Notes under the pieces: model-generated
What the model saw: the letters and a program-made list of their open reading frames with translations, nothing else
Database searches by the model: none
What the model was told of the DNA's origin: nothing
Made by a program: the position numbers and the translations under genes
NCBI RefSeq assembly: GCF_014297365.1
Contig: NZ_JACOQD010000001.1
Location: 620,001-684,000 of the forward strand
Reading direction: 5' to 3'
Source of the DNA: Winogradskyella echinorum
GTDB taxonomy: Bacteria; Bacteroidota; Bacteroidia; Flavobacteriales; Flavobacteriaceae
DNA length: 64,000 bases
Part shown: positions 25,365 through 33,520 of the stretch, in pieces
How the letters are laid out: each line of letters opens with the position of its first letter
How positions within the stretch are numbered: the first letter of the stretch is position 1

Positions 25365-26777
25365 ATGCTTGGACTTAGCAACTTAATTAAATATCATAAA
25401 ACACCAGTACTATTTATTTTATTGAGTAGTATTTTTTATGTGTCGTTTGCTTATGATTTGATTAGAACAGATACTTTAAAGCTTTTGTTATTGTATCTGG
25501 CACTTTTTGTATTTGCTTTTCAAATTATAAAAACTTCAGGTTTTTATACTCGATTGTTAGTGGTTGTCGCTATTCTACTCCGTCTTTTGTTTTTGTTTGC
25601 GATTCCAAATTTATCTCAAGATTTTTACCGCTTTATTTGGGATGGTCGTATGATTTTAGAAGGACTGAATCCTTATCTCTACACCCCAGATTCATTTATT
25701 CAAAACGGTAAATTTCCCGTAGCGCAGGCACAAGAATTATATAATGGTATGGGTGAGCTAAGCGCATCTCACTTTACTAATTACCCTCCATTAAATCAAC
25801 TTTGCTTTTACCTAGCTGCATTATTTTCTGGCAAAAGTATTTTAGGCTCAGTCGTTGTTATGCGAGTTATAATTATTGTCGCTGATATAGGAACCCTTTA
25901 TTTTGGAAAAAAACTCTTAGAGCGTCTTAAATTACCTTCAAACAGGATCTTTTGGTACATTTTAAATCCTTTTATTATTATAGAGCTTACAGGCAATCTC
26001 CATTTTGAAGGCGTTATGATTTTCTTTCTGGTTTGGAGTCTCTATTTATTACATTCTGGGAAATGGAAATGGGCTGCTGTGGTTATGGCTTGCTCTATAT
26101 CTGTGAAACTCATTCCGTTGATGTTTTTACCTGTGTTTTTTTGGTGGTTTGTTAATCGTGATAAAATTGAGATCCTGAAACAAGTTCAGGATGACAATAC
26201 TGAAGTTCCTTACATTGGCTTGATTAATCTATTTGCATTTTACGCCATAGTTGGCGTCACAACAATTTTACTTTTTATTCCATTTTTCTCAATGGAATTT
26301 ATTAATAATTACTCTAAAACTGTTGGACTTTGGTTTGGTAATTTTGAGTTTAATGCAAGCATCTATTATCTAGCAAGAGAACTTGGCTATGCAATTAATG
26401 GTTATAACGAAATTGCTATAATAGGAAAGATTTTACCAATGATTTCTTTATTAATTATTTTAAGTTTTTCATTCTTTAAAAAGGCTAACACTATACCCAA
26501 ATTAACAACTTCAATTTTACTAGCTTTTACATGTTATTTGTTTTTGAGTACAACAGTACATCCTTGGTATATTGCTACCTTAGTAATACTCTGTGTTTTT
26601 ACAAATTATAAATTTCCGCTGGTTTGGTCAGTAGTAATTATTCTAAGTTATTTGGCGTATTCTAATGTTTCTAACTCAGAGAACTTATGGGTAATTGGGT
26701 TGGAATATTTAATTGTATTTACTGTCTTTTTATGGGAAATACGTAATACTAAAATAAATAAAAAAGCCAACTCATAA
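25365..26777 (+). CDS. Mannosyltransferase-like (DUF2029/GT-C) membrane protein with a repeat-encoded segment
   Basis: A 470-residue polytopic membrane protein with about ten hydrophobic segments. The loop after the first helices has the GT-C pattern LSQDFYRFIWDGRMI followed by NPYLYTP, as in polyprenol-phosphate-dependent mannosyltransferases, and the membrane core ends with TTVHPWYIA. Residues about 270-276 (EILKQVQDD region) are encoded by a TGAA-ACAAG-TTCA palindrome, 26172-26192, in a loop between membrane segments. The GT2 genes nearby could make its lipid-linked donor. A -7 box directly before the ATG suggests a leaderless mRNA. Confidence 0.75.
   Translation: MLGLSNLIKYHKTPVLFILLSSIFYVSFAYDLIRTDTLKLLLLYLALFVFAFQIIKTSGFYTRLLVVVAILLRLLFLFAIPNLSQDFYRFIWDGRMILEGLNPYLYTPDSFIQNGKFPVAQAQELYNGMGELSASHFTNYPPLNQLCFYLAALFSGKSILGSVVVMRVIIIVADIGTLYFGKKLLERLKLPSNRIFWYILNPFIIIELTGNLHFEGVMIFFLVWSLYLLHSGKWKWAAVVMACSISVKLIPLMFLPVFFWWFVNRDKIEILKQVQDDNTEVPYIGLINLFAFYAIVGVTTILLFIPFFSMEFINNYSKTVGLWFGNFEFNASIYYLARELGYAINGYNEIAIIGKILPMISLLIILSFSFFKKANTIPKLTTSILLAFTCYLFLSTTVHPWYIATLVILCVFTNYKFPLVWSVVIILSYLAYSNVSNSENLWVIGLEYLIVFTVFLWEIRNTKINKKANS
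26172..26192. repeat. Palindromic repeat inside a coding region
   Basis: ATCCTGAA (26172-26179) and TTCAGGAT (26185-26192) are perfect complements around ACAAG, preceded by G and followed by GACA. The core equals the intergenic palindromes at 14969 and 15002. It is read in frame as part of ILKQVQDD without disrupting the gene. Confidence 0.8.
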
Positions 26778-26792
26778 GAGCTGGCTTAAGTT
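26765..26792 (+). terminator. Intrinsic-type terminator containing the stop codon
   Basis: AGCCAACTC (26765-26773) pairs with GAGCTGGCT (26778-26786) with one mismatch; the loop ATAA contains the TAA stop of the mannosyltransferase-like gene (26775-26777). A moderate T-tract follows the stem on the plus strand and an A/T tract flanks the other side, so it may end both convergent genes (the minus-strand neighbour stops at 26793). Confidence 0.65.
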
Positions 26793-27137
26793 TTATAGCT
26801 TTTTTAAAGCTACAATGGTATTTGTTTCTGTTTCTTCTTCGTAACCATCTTCATCCTCTTCTGTTTCAATTATGGTAGTATAAGTCACAGAAAACTTAGT
26901 TCCTATTAGTTTCTCAGAATTTAAATCGAAAGATTTTAATAATTCAGAACCAATTTCATGAAATGTCATTGTGTACTCATCTCCATCTTCATTTACGCCT
27001 ATAAAGTTATAACCGTAGTCTTCTTTACCGTCATATACACCTTCAAATGTTTGTTTGTCTTGAATGTTTTTTGCCGATGTTAATACTAAAAAAGAAAAAA
27101 GTAAAACACCTATTATTGCTAATGATTTTGTTTTCAT
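26793..27137 (-). CDS. Small exported protein, unknown function
   Basis: A 114-residue protein with a signal peptide (MKTKSLAIIGVLLFSFLVLT) and an acidic beta-rich mature part (DGKEDYGYNFIGVNEDGDEYTM; EEDEDGYEEETETN). I do not recognise a family. Isolated gene, convergent with the mannosyltransferase-like gene and sharing its terminator hairpin. Confidence 0.65.
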   Translation of the reverse strand: MKTKSLAIIGVLLFSFLVLTSAKNIQDKQTFEGVYDGKEDYGYNFIGVNEDGDEYTMTFHEIGSELLKSFDLNSEKLIGTKFSVTYTTIIETEEDEDGYEEETETNTIVALKKL

Positions 27138-27289
27138 TATTGATAAAATTTAAACGTTGAAAATTAAAATTGTTTTCCTCGGAATTTTACCACAACAAGT
27201 CCGGAAGCTCTTTTAGTAAATTCATAAGAATGAATTACACGTGGTATAATCAATAATTTTTAGTCTTGCTTTTTATCGAAAATCTTTAG

Positions 27290-27703
27290 TTAAGATTTAA
27301 AAATATCATTAGTCGTTTTAAAATTCTTAAACTCTAACATATAGTCGTTAGGGTCTTTTAAAAAAAATGAAGAATGTTCACCTAACTTATCCTGCAGAAA
27401 AGTTGTTTTATTTACAACATCTAGATGATGCTCTTTAAGATTGTTGTAAATACCATTCCATGTCGATTCATTTACAATAACACCAAGATGAAAAGATGGT
27501 AATAACTTACCTTCAAATACATAATTTGGGCTATTGAAATTAAATTTTTCGGCCTTAATAAATGTTAACTGATGACCAAATAAATTTATATCAATCCAAT
27601 TTTCACTAGTTCTTCCCACGGAAGCTCCAATATAATTAATGTAAAAGTTTTTAGTGTCTTCTACATTTAAACAAGGTAATGAGATATGAAATGATGTTTC
27701 CAT
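27290..27703 (-). CDS. VOC-fold (glyoxalase/bleomycin-resistance) protein
   Basis: A 137-residue protein with two beta-alpha-beta-beta-beta halves: SLPCLNVEDTKNFYINYIGA at the start and FFLKDPNDYMLEFKNF at the end, typical of the vicinal-oxygen-chelate superfamily. Probable metal ligands are His near residue 6-50 and the Glu of LEF. Members include glyoxalases, dioxygenases and resistance proteins; no specific function can be assigned. Single gene. Confidence 0.8.
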   Translation of the reverse strand: METSFHISLPCLNVEDTKNFYINYIGASVGRTSENWIDINLFGHQLTFIKAEKFNFNSPNYVFEGKLLPSFHLGVIVNESTWNGIYNNLKEHHLDVVNKTTFLQDKLGEHSSFFLKDPNDYMLEFKNFKTTNDIFKS

Positions 27704-27777
27704 AATTCTACTATTTAAAATTCTATCTTTTTAAATAACAACAAATTACAAAATATTATTAACGTATTAATTTTGAT

Positions 27778-28104
27778 TTAGTCAAAATCTTCATCCTCTG
27801 CTCCAGGCTCTAAATCTGGATCTTGAACTGCATCTGGATCATCATCATCAAAGTCTTCATAATCATCTTCATCGTAATTCTCCATTGTTACTTCTAACTT
27901 AGTACTTACTTTTACTAGGTACTTAGTATCTTCAGTTGTTACTTCAACAGCTTCAACGGTTTCATTTTTGGCATTTTTAAATGACACAATGTGTCCATCA
28001 TCATAGCCATGTGGATATTTTTCCACTAAGAGTGCTAAAATTTCTGGTGTTAGTTTTTTAAAATCAACTATGACTCTTTTTAAATGTGCGTCTTTTGGTT
28101 TCAT
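27778..28104 (-). CDS. Small protein with extremely acidic C-terminus
   Basis: A 108-residue cytosolic protein. The first 75 residues look folded (RVIVDFKKLTPEILALLVEKYPHGYDDGHIVSF); residues 76-108 are almost entirely Asp and Glu with an internal DEDDYEDFDDDDPD stretch. Conserved hypothetical by appearance; it follows the polyamine operon by 44 bp on the same strand and may be its last gene. An acidic tail could bind polyamines or metals, which is only a suggestion. Confidence 0.7.
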   Translation of the reverse strand: MKPKDAHLKRVIVDFKKLTPEILALLVEKYPHGYDDGHIVSFKNAKNETVEAVEVTTEDTKYLVKVSTKLEVTMENYDEDDYEDFDDDDPDAVQDPDLEPGAEDEDFD

Positions 28105-28147
28105 TTTTTAATTTTTATCGGAGCTAATTATTGATTAAAGATAATAT

Positions 28148-29677
28148 TTATTCTTTTACACGAATAACATCGTAAACATCTTTTCTACGATCTTTTAAGT
28201 TTTTTACTGCTCCGAATGAATGCAACTCCCTTAAAAGACTTAAATCTACGTCTGCTACTAATATCATTTCTGTATTTGTAGTCGCCTCTGCTTTAATACC
28301 ATTACTTGGAAATGAAAAATCACACGGAGTAAACACAGCAGATTGCGCATATTGTATATCCATGTTATTTACATTAGGTAAGTTACCTACACTACCAGCA
28401 ATGGCTACATAGCATTCATTTTCAATAGCTCGCGCCTGTGCACATAATCTTACTCTAGAATATCCGTTTTGAGTATCTGTTAAAAACGGAACAAAAAGAA
28501 TATCCATGCCTTCATCTGATAATAATCTTGACAACTCAGGAAACTCAGAATCATAACAAATAAGTATACCTATTTTACCACAATCGGTTTCAAAGGTTTG
28601 CAATTTATTTCCTGGTTGCATTCCCCAAACCTTAGCTTCATCTGGTGTTACGTGGATTTTTTCATAACGCTCTAAACTACCATCTCTACGACATAAATAG
28701 CCTACATTATACAATTTATCGTCTACCAATTCTGGCATACTACCAGAAATAATATTAATGTTATATGAGATTGATAGTTGTTGTAATTTCTCAATAATAA
28801 CATTGGTGTACTTTGCTAATTCTCTAATGGCATCTGGCTCGTGCATTTGATTAAACTCTGCCATTAACGGAGCATTAAAAAACTCTGGAAATAATGCAAA
28901 ATCTGATCTATAAGCAGAAACACTATCTATAAAATACTCTACTTGCTGCATTAAATCGTCCAAGTTTTTATATGGTCGCATTTGCCATTGAATTAAGCCC
29001 AATCTAACAACAGATTTTACGCTAGTCGCTTTTTTATTTTTTTTGGTATAATAGATATTATCCCATTCCATTAAAACTGCATATTCACTAGACGCTGTAT
29101 CTCCTTCTAAATAGCCTTTAATAACTCTTATTGGATGAAAATCGTTTGAAATTTGAAAATTTAAAACAGGATCGTGAATTTCTTTACGTTTTACTTTTTC
29201 AATATATTCTTTAGGAGTTAAATCTTTATGCTTGTGGTAATTTGGCATTCTGCCACCAAAAACAATTCCTTTTAGGTTTAAATTTTCACAAATTTCTTTT
29301 CTATAATCGTACAAACGTCTTCCCAATCGCAAACCTCTATACTCTGGTTTTATAAAAACATCTATACCATATAAAACATCACCATCTTCATCATGGTTTT
29401 TAAAACGATCACCTTCAATAATATCTGCATAGGTATGATTGTCTTCTATCTTATCATAATCTACAATAATAGATAAAGCACAACCTGCAATATTGCCATC
29501 TATTTTAATAACAACTTGCCCTTGCGGAAAAATGGAAGTTAATCGTTCTATATGGTGCTTTTTCCAATAGGAATCTAAAACACCACCATAAGCTTCTAAG
29601 GTTGCTAATTTTAATTCCTCAAAATCATCAACCGTTAAAAACTTAAGTTCTATATTTTCAATTTTATGATCTTCCAT
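28148..29677 (-). CDS. Fusion of GNAT acetyltransferase and carbon-nitrogen hydrolase
   Basis: A 509-residue two-domain protein. Residues about 1-205 are a GNAT N-acetyltransferase (IKPEYRGLRLGRRLYDYRKE is the acetyl-CoA loop). Residues about 225-509 are a nitrilase-superfamily hydrolase with the Glu-Lys-Cys triad: Glu in FALFPEFFN, Lys in YEKIHVTPDE, Cys in GILICYDSEFPEL. Last enzyme of the polyamine operon: its ATG overlaps the stop of the deoxyhypusine-synthase-like gene by 1 nt (TAATG). It may act on an N-acetylated or carbamoylated polyamine intermediate; this is inference from context. Confidence 0.87.
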   Translation of the reverse strand: MEDHKIENIELKFLTVDDFEELKLATLEAYGGVLDSYWKKHHIERLTSIFPQGQVVIKIDGNIAGCALSIIVDYDKIEDNHTYADIIEGDRFKNHDEDGDVLYGIDVFIKPEYRGLRLGRRLYDYRKEICENLNLKGIVFGGRMPNYHKHKDLTPKEYIEKVKRKEIHDPVLNFQISNDFHPIRVIKGYLEGDTASSEYAVLMEWDNIYYTKKNKKATSVKSVVRLGLIQWQMRPYKNLDDLMQQVEYFIDSVSAYRSDFALFPEFFNAPLMAEFNQMHEPDAIRELAKYTNVIIEKLQQLSISYNINIISGSMPELVDDKLYNVGYLCRRDGSLERYEKIHVTPDEAKVWGMQPGNKLQTFETDCGKIGILICYDSEFPELSRLLSDEGMDILFVPFLTDTQNGYSRVRLCAQARAIENECYVAIAGSVGNLPNVNNMDIQYAQSAVFTPCDFSFPSNGIKAEATTNTEMILVADVDLSLLRELHSFGAVKNLKDRRKDVYDVIRVKE

Positions 29678-30657
29678 TACATATCTAAGAGATAAGCAAA
29701 AATCAACGGAGCCACTATGGTTGCATCACTTTCTATAATAAACTTAGGTGTATTAATATCTAATTTTCCCCAAGTTATTTTTTCATTTGGTACAGCACCA
29801 GAATACGATCCGTAACTTGTTGTACTATCACTTATTTGGCAGAAATAGCTCCAAAATGGTGTATCTGTACGCTCCATATCTTGGTATAACATTGGCACTA
29901 CACAAATTGGAAAATCGCCAGCAATTCCGCCTCCTATTTGAAAGAAGCCAATACCATTTTTAGAATTTACGGTATACCAATTAGCTAAAAACGTCATGTA
30001 CTCAATACCAGACTTCATAGTACTAGCTTGCAGCTCTCCTTTAAGAACGTAGCTTGCAAAAATATTACCCATTGTACTGTCTTCCCAACCAGGACACACA
30101 ATTGGCAAATTCTTTTCTGCTGCCGCATACATCCAAGAGTCTTTTAAATCTATTTCGTAGTGCTCTTCTAATACACCAGACAATAATAACTTGTACATAT
30201 ACTCGTGTGGTAAATAACGTTCTCCTTTAGCTTCGGCATCTTTCCATATCTTAACAATATGTTCTTGTATACGTCTAAATGCTTCTTCTTCAGGGATACA
30301 AGTATCTGTAACACGATTTAATCCTTTTTCTAACAAATCCCATTCGTCTTGTGGAGTTAAATCTCGGTAATTTGGCACACGCTTGTAATGGCTATGAGCT
30401 ACCAAATTCATGATGTCTTCTTCTAAGTTAGCACCTGTACACGATACGATTTGCACTTTGTCTTGGCGAATCATTTCTGCAAATATCTTTCCTAATTCTG
30501 CAGTACTCATGGCACCTGCAAGAGACACTAACATTTTAGATCCAGAATTTAATTGCGCTTCGTAACCTTTTGCTGCATCCACTAATGCCGCTGCATTAAA
30601 ATGCAAATAGTATTTTTCTATAAACTGTGATATGTGTCCTTTAGTAGTCATCTTCAT
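29677..30657 (-). CDS. Deoxyhypusine-synthase-like protein without the catalytic lysine
   Basis: A 326-residue protein of the deoxyhypusine synthase (DHS) family, NAD-dependent aminobutyl-transfer enzymes that use spermidine; bacterial members often make homospermidine or have unknown roles. Family motifs: LVSLAGAMSTAELG, VSCTGANLEEDI, CPGWEDSTMGNIFASY and QIGGGIAGDFPI. In eukaryotic DHS the last motif is GGGxxKHH with catalytic Lys; here no Lys follows GGG. It overlaps agmatinase by 17 bp and the GNAT-hydrolase by 1 nt, so it belongs to this polyamine operon. A different base or reaction is implied. Confidence 0.83.
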   Translation of the reverse strand: MKMTTKGHISQFIEKYYLHFNAAALVDAAKGYEAQLNSGSKMLVSLAGAMSTAELGKIFAEMIRQDKVQIVSCTGANLEEDIMNLVAHSHYKRVPNYRDLTPQDEWDLLEKGLNRVTDTCIPEEEAFRRIQEHIVKIWKDAEAKGERYLPHEYMYKLLLSGVLEEHYEIDLKDSWMYAAAEKNLPIVCPGWEDSTMGNIFASYVLKGELQASTMKSGIEYMTFLANWYTVNSKNGIGFFQIGGGIAGDFPICVVPMLYQDMERTDTPFWSYFCQISDSTTSYGSYSGAVPNEKITWGKLDINTPKFIIESDATIVAPLIFAYLLDM

Positions 30658-31582
30658 TATTATATTTAGAAAATTTGTTTACGCTGTTTGACGAATCATT
30701 AAAATTGCTTTCAAAATCATCTTCAGCTTCTTCATTTTGAAATTTATAGCTCAACATTTTATAATATAATTTTGCTGCTAAAAAGTCTGAAGATTTATCT
30801 GTATTATTTGGGCAAAGCTCAACGATATCAAATCCTACAACATTTTTCTCTTCAAAAACCTGTTTTAAAAAATCTAGCGTTTCGTACCATAATAAACCAC
30901 CTGGTTCTGGTGTACCTGTGCTTGGCATAATGGAAGGATCAAAGGCATCTAAATCTATTGTAATAAATACATTTTCTGTCATCTGATCTATTGCAGAGTC
31001 TACCCAAGAATCGTCTTGTGCCATTTCGTGTGCAAAATAAGTTTTGTCCTCATCCATTACCGTTTTTTCAATTGCATCCATAGAACGAATACCCACTTGA
31101 ATTAAATTGGTCGTTTGGCTTGCTTCGTAAACTGCACAAGCATGGTTACAACTAGAACCTTCATAAGACTCACGTAAATCTGCATGCGCATCTAATTGTA
31201 AAACAGTGATGTTTTCGTACATCTCATTAAATGCTCTAATAGTACCTATTGAAATAGAATGTTCCCCTCCAAAAATGGTCACAAACTTGTTCTTTTTAAT
31301 GTACTTTTTTGTTGCTTGGTGTACAGCTTCTACCATAGCTTCTGGAGAACTGTTTTCAGTCACAGCATCTGCTAAATAAATACCTTGTTTATACACTTCG
31401 GTATCTGTTTCGATATCATAAAGCTCCATATTTTCTGAAGCATTTAAAAAAGCATCAGGTCCTATATCGGCACCTTTTTGCCAAGTGCTTGTACCATCAT
31501 ATGGCACTGGAATTAAAACAATTTTAGAAGTTTCTAATTTTGATAATTCTTCTGGAATACCAGCATACGTTTTAGTTTTCAT
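30641..31582 (-). CDS. speB: Agmatinase (arginase family)
   Basis: A 313-residue manganese ureohydrolase hydrolysing agmatine to putrescine and urea. The metal-binding motifs are FGGEHSISIGT, QLDAHADLRESYEGS with NHACAV, and TIDLDAFDPSIMPSTGTPEPGG. Position between arginine decarboxylase and the DHS-like gene, with 8-bp spacing to the former, fits agmatine as substrate instead of arginine. The C-terminal tail from about residue 285 is acidic and poorly conserved. Confidence 0.9.
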   Translation of the reverse strand: MKTKTYAGIPEELSKLETSKIVLIPVPYDGTSTWQKGADIGPDAFLNASENMELYDIETDTEVYKQGIYLADAVTENSSPEAMVEAVHQATKKYIKKNKFVTIFGGEHSISIGTIRAFNEMYENITVLQLDAHADLRESYEGSSCNHACAVYEASQTTNLIQVGIRSMDAIEKTVMDEDKTYFAHEMAQDDSWVDSAIDQMTENVFITIDLDAFDPSIMPSTGTPEPGGLLWYETLDFLKQVFEEKNVVGFDIVELCPNNTDKSSDFLAAKLYYKMLSYKFQNEEAEDDFESNFNDSSNSVNKFSKYNNEDDY

Positions 31583-31590
31583 TTTCTAAA

Positions 31591-33060
31591 TTATAATTTA
31601 TTATCAGCTAAATGTAACTTGCCATTAGAGTTTCCGTTTTTTTGAAAATCGAGACTCTGGCTTGCCTCATTGTAGCCTAAAATTTTAAGTAAGTCTTCAC
31701 TTTTTTGTTGTTCGCTAAATATTTTTTTTGAGAGGTTACCGTCTGCATCTCTTTGTATTAATATGTGTTTTGGTGAGGGAATTAAACAGTGTTGCAAACC
31801 ACCAAATCCTCCAATGGTTTCTTGGTAAGCACCTGTATTAAAAAAGCCAATATATAATGGTCTTTCCTTATTGTATTTTGGTAAATAAATAGCATTAACA
31901 TGCTGCTCGCTATTGTAATAATCGTCACTATCGCAGGTTAAGCCACCTAATAAAACGCGTTCATAACTCTCGTGCCAACGGTTAACTGGCAACATTATAA
32001 AACGCTTGTTTATTGCCCAAGTATCTGGTAAAGTTGTAATGAAAGATGAGTTAATCATATTCCATTTTTCTCTGTCGTTTTGTTGTTTTTGATATAACAC
32101 TTTGTATATAGCACCACCACTTTCGCCAACTGTAAAACTTCCGAACTCTGTGAAAATGTTTGGAGTAGCTACTTCTTCCTCTTCACAAACTGTTTTAATT
32201 TGGTTAACGATTTCGTCTACCATATAGGCATAATCAAAATCGAAAGCCAATGAATTTTTAATAGGAAAACCACCTCCAATATTTAAGCTATCTAAAGTTG
32301 GACAAATTTTCTTTAGAGCTGTGTACACTTTTAAACATTTAGTAAGCTCATTCCAATAGTATGCATTATCTCTAATGCCAGTATTAATAAAAAAGTGAAG
32401 CATTTTTAGTTCTACTTTTTCATTATTCTGAATCTGATTTTTGTAAAATGGCACTATATTTTTATAGCCGATTCCTAAACGCGATGTATAAAACTCAAAC
32501 TTTGGCTCTTCTTCAGAAGCTATTCTAATACCCACTTTAAATTTCCCATTTATCTCTTGAGAGAGTAAATCTATTTCCTCATAATTATCTATAATAGGTA
32601 TGCAATTTTTATGACCATCGTTAATTAAATTTGCAATGTTAGTGACATATTGTTCGCGTTTAAAACCATTACTTAACACAAAAGTGTTATTGGTGATTTT
32701 GCCTTCTTTTTTGAGGTTTCTAACAATATCAATATCAAAAGCCGAAGAGGTTTCAATATGAATATCGTTGGTTAAAGCCTCATCTAAAACATGTTTAAAG
32801 TGCGAACTTTTTGTACAATAGCAATAATTATATTTACCTTTATAATTATGCTTCTTAAAAGCATCTGCAAACCACGATTTAGCTCGTTGAATATTATTAG
32901 ATATTTGTGGTAAATAGGTGAATTTTAATGGTGCACCATATTCTTCAATTAATTCCATAAGGTTAACACCATGAAATTGTAATGTTTTTTCTTCTAGCTT
33001 AAATTCTGGCTGAGGAAAATCAAAGGATTGATCGATAAGATCAATGTATTTTGTATTCAT
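31591..33060 (-). CDS. speA: Biosynthetic arginine decarboxylase, PLP-dependent (alanine racemase fold)
   Basis: Arginine decarboxylase makes agmatine, the first step to putrescine here. The 489-residue protein has an alanine-racemase-type barrel: PLP lysine in YCYCTKSSHFKHV (about residue 83), IDNYEEIDLLS, GIRIASEE, LNIGGGFP, FTEFGSFTVGE, and the substrate cysteine in LGGLTCDSDDYY. It is shorter than E. coli SpeA (about 650 residues) and lacks its extra inserted domains, typical of Bacteroidota. First gene of a four-gene operon; a promoter with a long leader lies upstream. Confidence 0.88.
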   Translation of the reverse strand: MNTKYIDLIDQSFDFPQPEFKLEEKTLQFHGVNLMELIEEYGAPLKFTYLPQISNNIQRAKSWFADAFKKHNYKGKYNYCYCTKSSHFKHVLDEALTNDIHIETSSAFDIDIVRNLKKEGKITNNTFVLSNGFKREQYVTNIANLINDGHKNCIPIIDNYEEIDLLSQEINGKFKVGIRIASEEEPKFEFYTSRLGIGYKNIVPFYKNQIQNNEKVELKMLHFFINTGIRDNAYYWNELTKCLKVYTALKKICPTLDSLNIGGGFPIKNSLAFDFDYAYMVDEIVNQIKTVCEEEEVATPNIFTEFGSFTVGESGGAIYKVLYQKQQNDREKWNMINSSFITTLPDTWAINKRFIMLPVNRWHESYERVLLGGLTCDSDDYYNSEQHVNAIYLPKYNKERPLYIGFFNTGAYQETIGGFGGLQHCLIPSPKHILIQRDADGNLSKKIFSEQQKSEDLLKILGYNEASQSLDFQKNGNSNGKLHLADNKL

Positions 33061-33337
33061 TATAAAATGTGAAAAAGGTTTTCGCTAATGCGAAATATTT
33101 AGATGTAAAATAATATGTTTTAAGTATCCTGTGAGTTAACTTAATATTATATCATACTTGAATTTGGCTCTGTGTAGTTGGTACAAAACCGTAGATGTGC
33201 TGACTGGCAGCAATGGTATTTGCGGAAGTTAGCTCTAAAATTCGGTTACTTATCTTATAAGCTGTTTTTGAATATGACTTCCTAATTTTCAAAAACCCGA
33301 ACGTAAAAACACGTTTCAATTTGTTCAGCTAAAAAAG
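33061..33337 (-). promoter_or_regulatory. Long structured leader of the speA operon
   Basis: Between the promoter at 33343-33371 and the speA start about 275 nt are transcribed without a gene. Structures seen on the minus strand: a 9-bp stem GTTTTTGAA/TTCAAAAAC (33264-33272 with 33288-33296), a short AACGT/ACGTT hairpin, and TTTCGC-ATTA-GCGAAA followed by a U-containing stretch just before the speA start, which could act as an attenuator. The 460-bp gap holds nothing else that I recognise; very short leader peptides were looked for and none is convincing. Confidence 0.45.
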
Positions 33338-33342
33338 CGAAG

Positions 33343-33371
33343 CAAATGTATATCTTTTTTTAATACGCAAA
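33343..33371 (-). promoter_or_regulatory. Promoter of the speA operon (TTTG - 17 nt - TACATTTG)
   Basis: On the minus strand TTTG (33371-33368) is followed 17 nt later by TACATTTG (33350-33343), an exact TAnnTTTG box. Both elements and spacing suit the Bacteroidota sigma factor. Transcription would start near 33337. Confidence 0.6.
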
Positions 33372-33446
33372 ACTTTTTTTTATTTTTTTTTGAAAATAAA
33401 TAAAGTCTTGTTACTAATTTGAAAGATCACTTCACTCAATAGATAC

Positions 33447-33478
33447 TTGTGATTACTCAAACCTATTTTATATCTTTA
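33447..33478 (+). promoter_or_regulatory. Candidate promoter of the carboxypeptidase-regulatory-domain gene
   Basis: TTG (33447-33449) and TATCTTTA (33471-33478, one base off TAnnTTTG) are 21 nt apart; predicted start about 36 nt before ATG 33521. The match is imperfect. Confidence 0.4.
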
Positions 33479-33520
33479 TATTAAGCTCTTAATTTAGATG
33501 TAAACAAAACATACTATATT

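Noticed and set aside
33061-33340. A regulatory leader peptide or known riboswitch upstream of speA
   Set aside because: Only very short ORFs (about 7-15 codons) without Arg runs or conserved context were seen, and the structures do not match a riboswitch class I can name.
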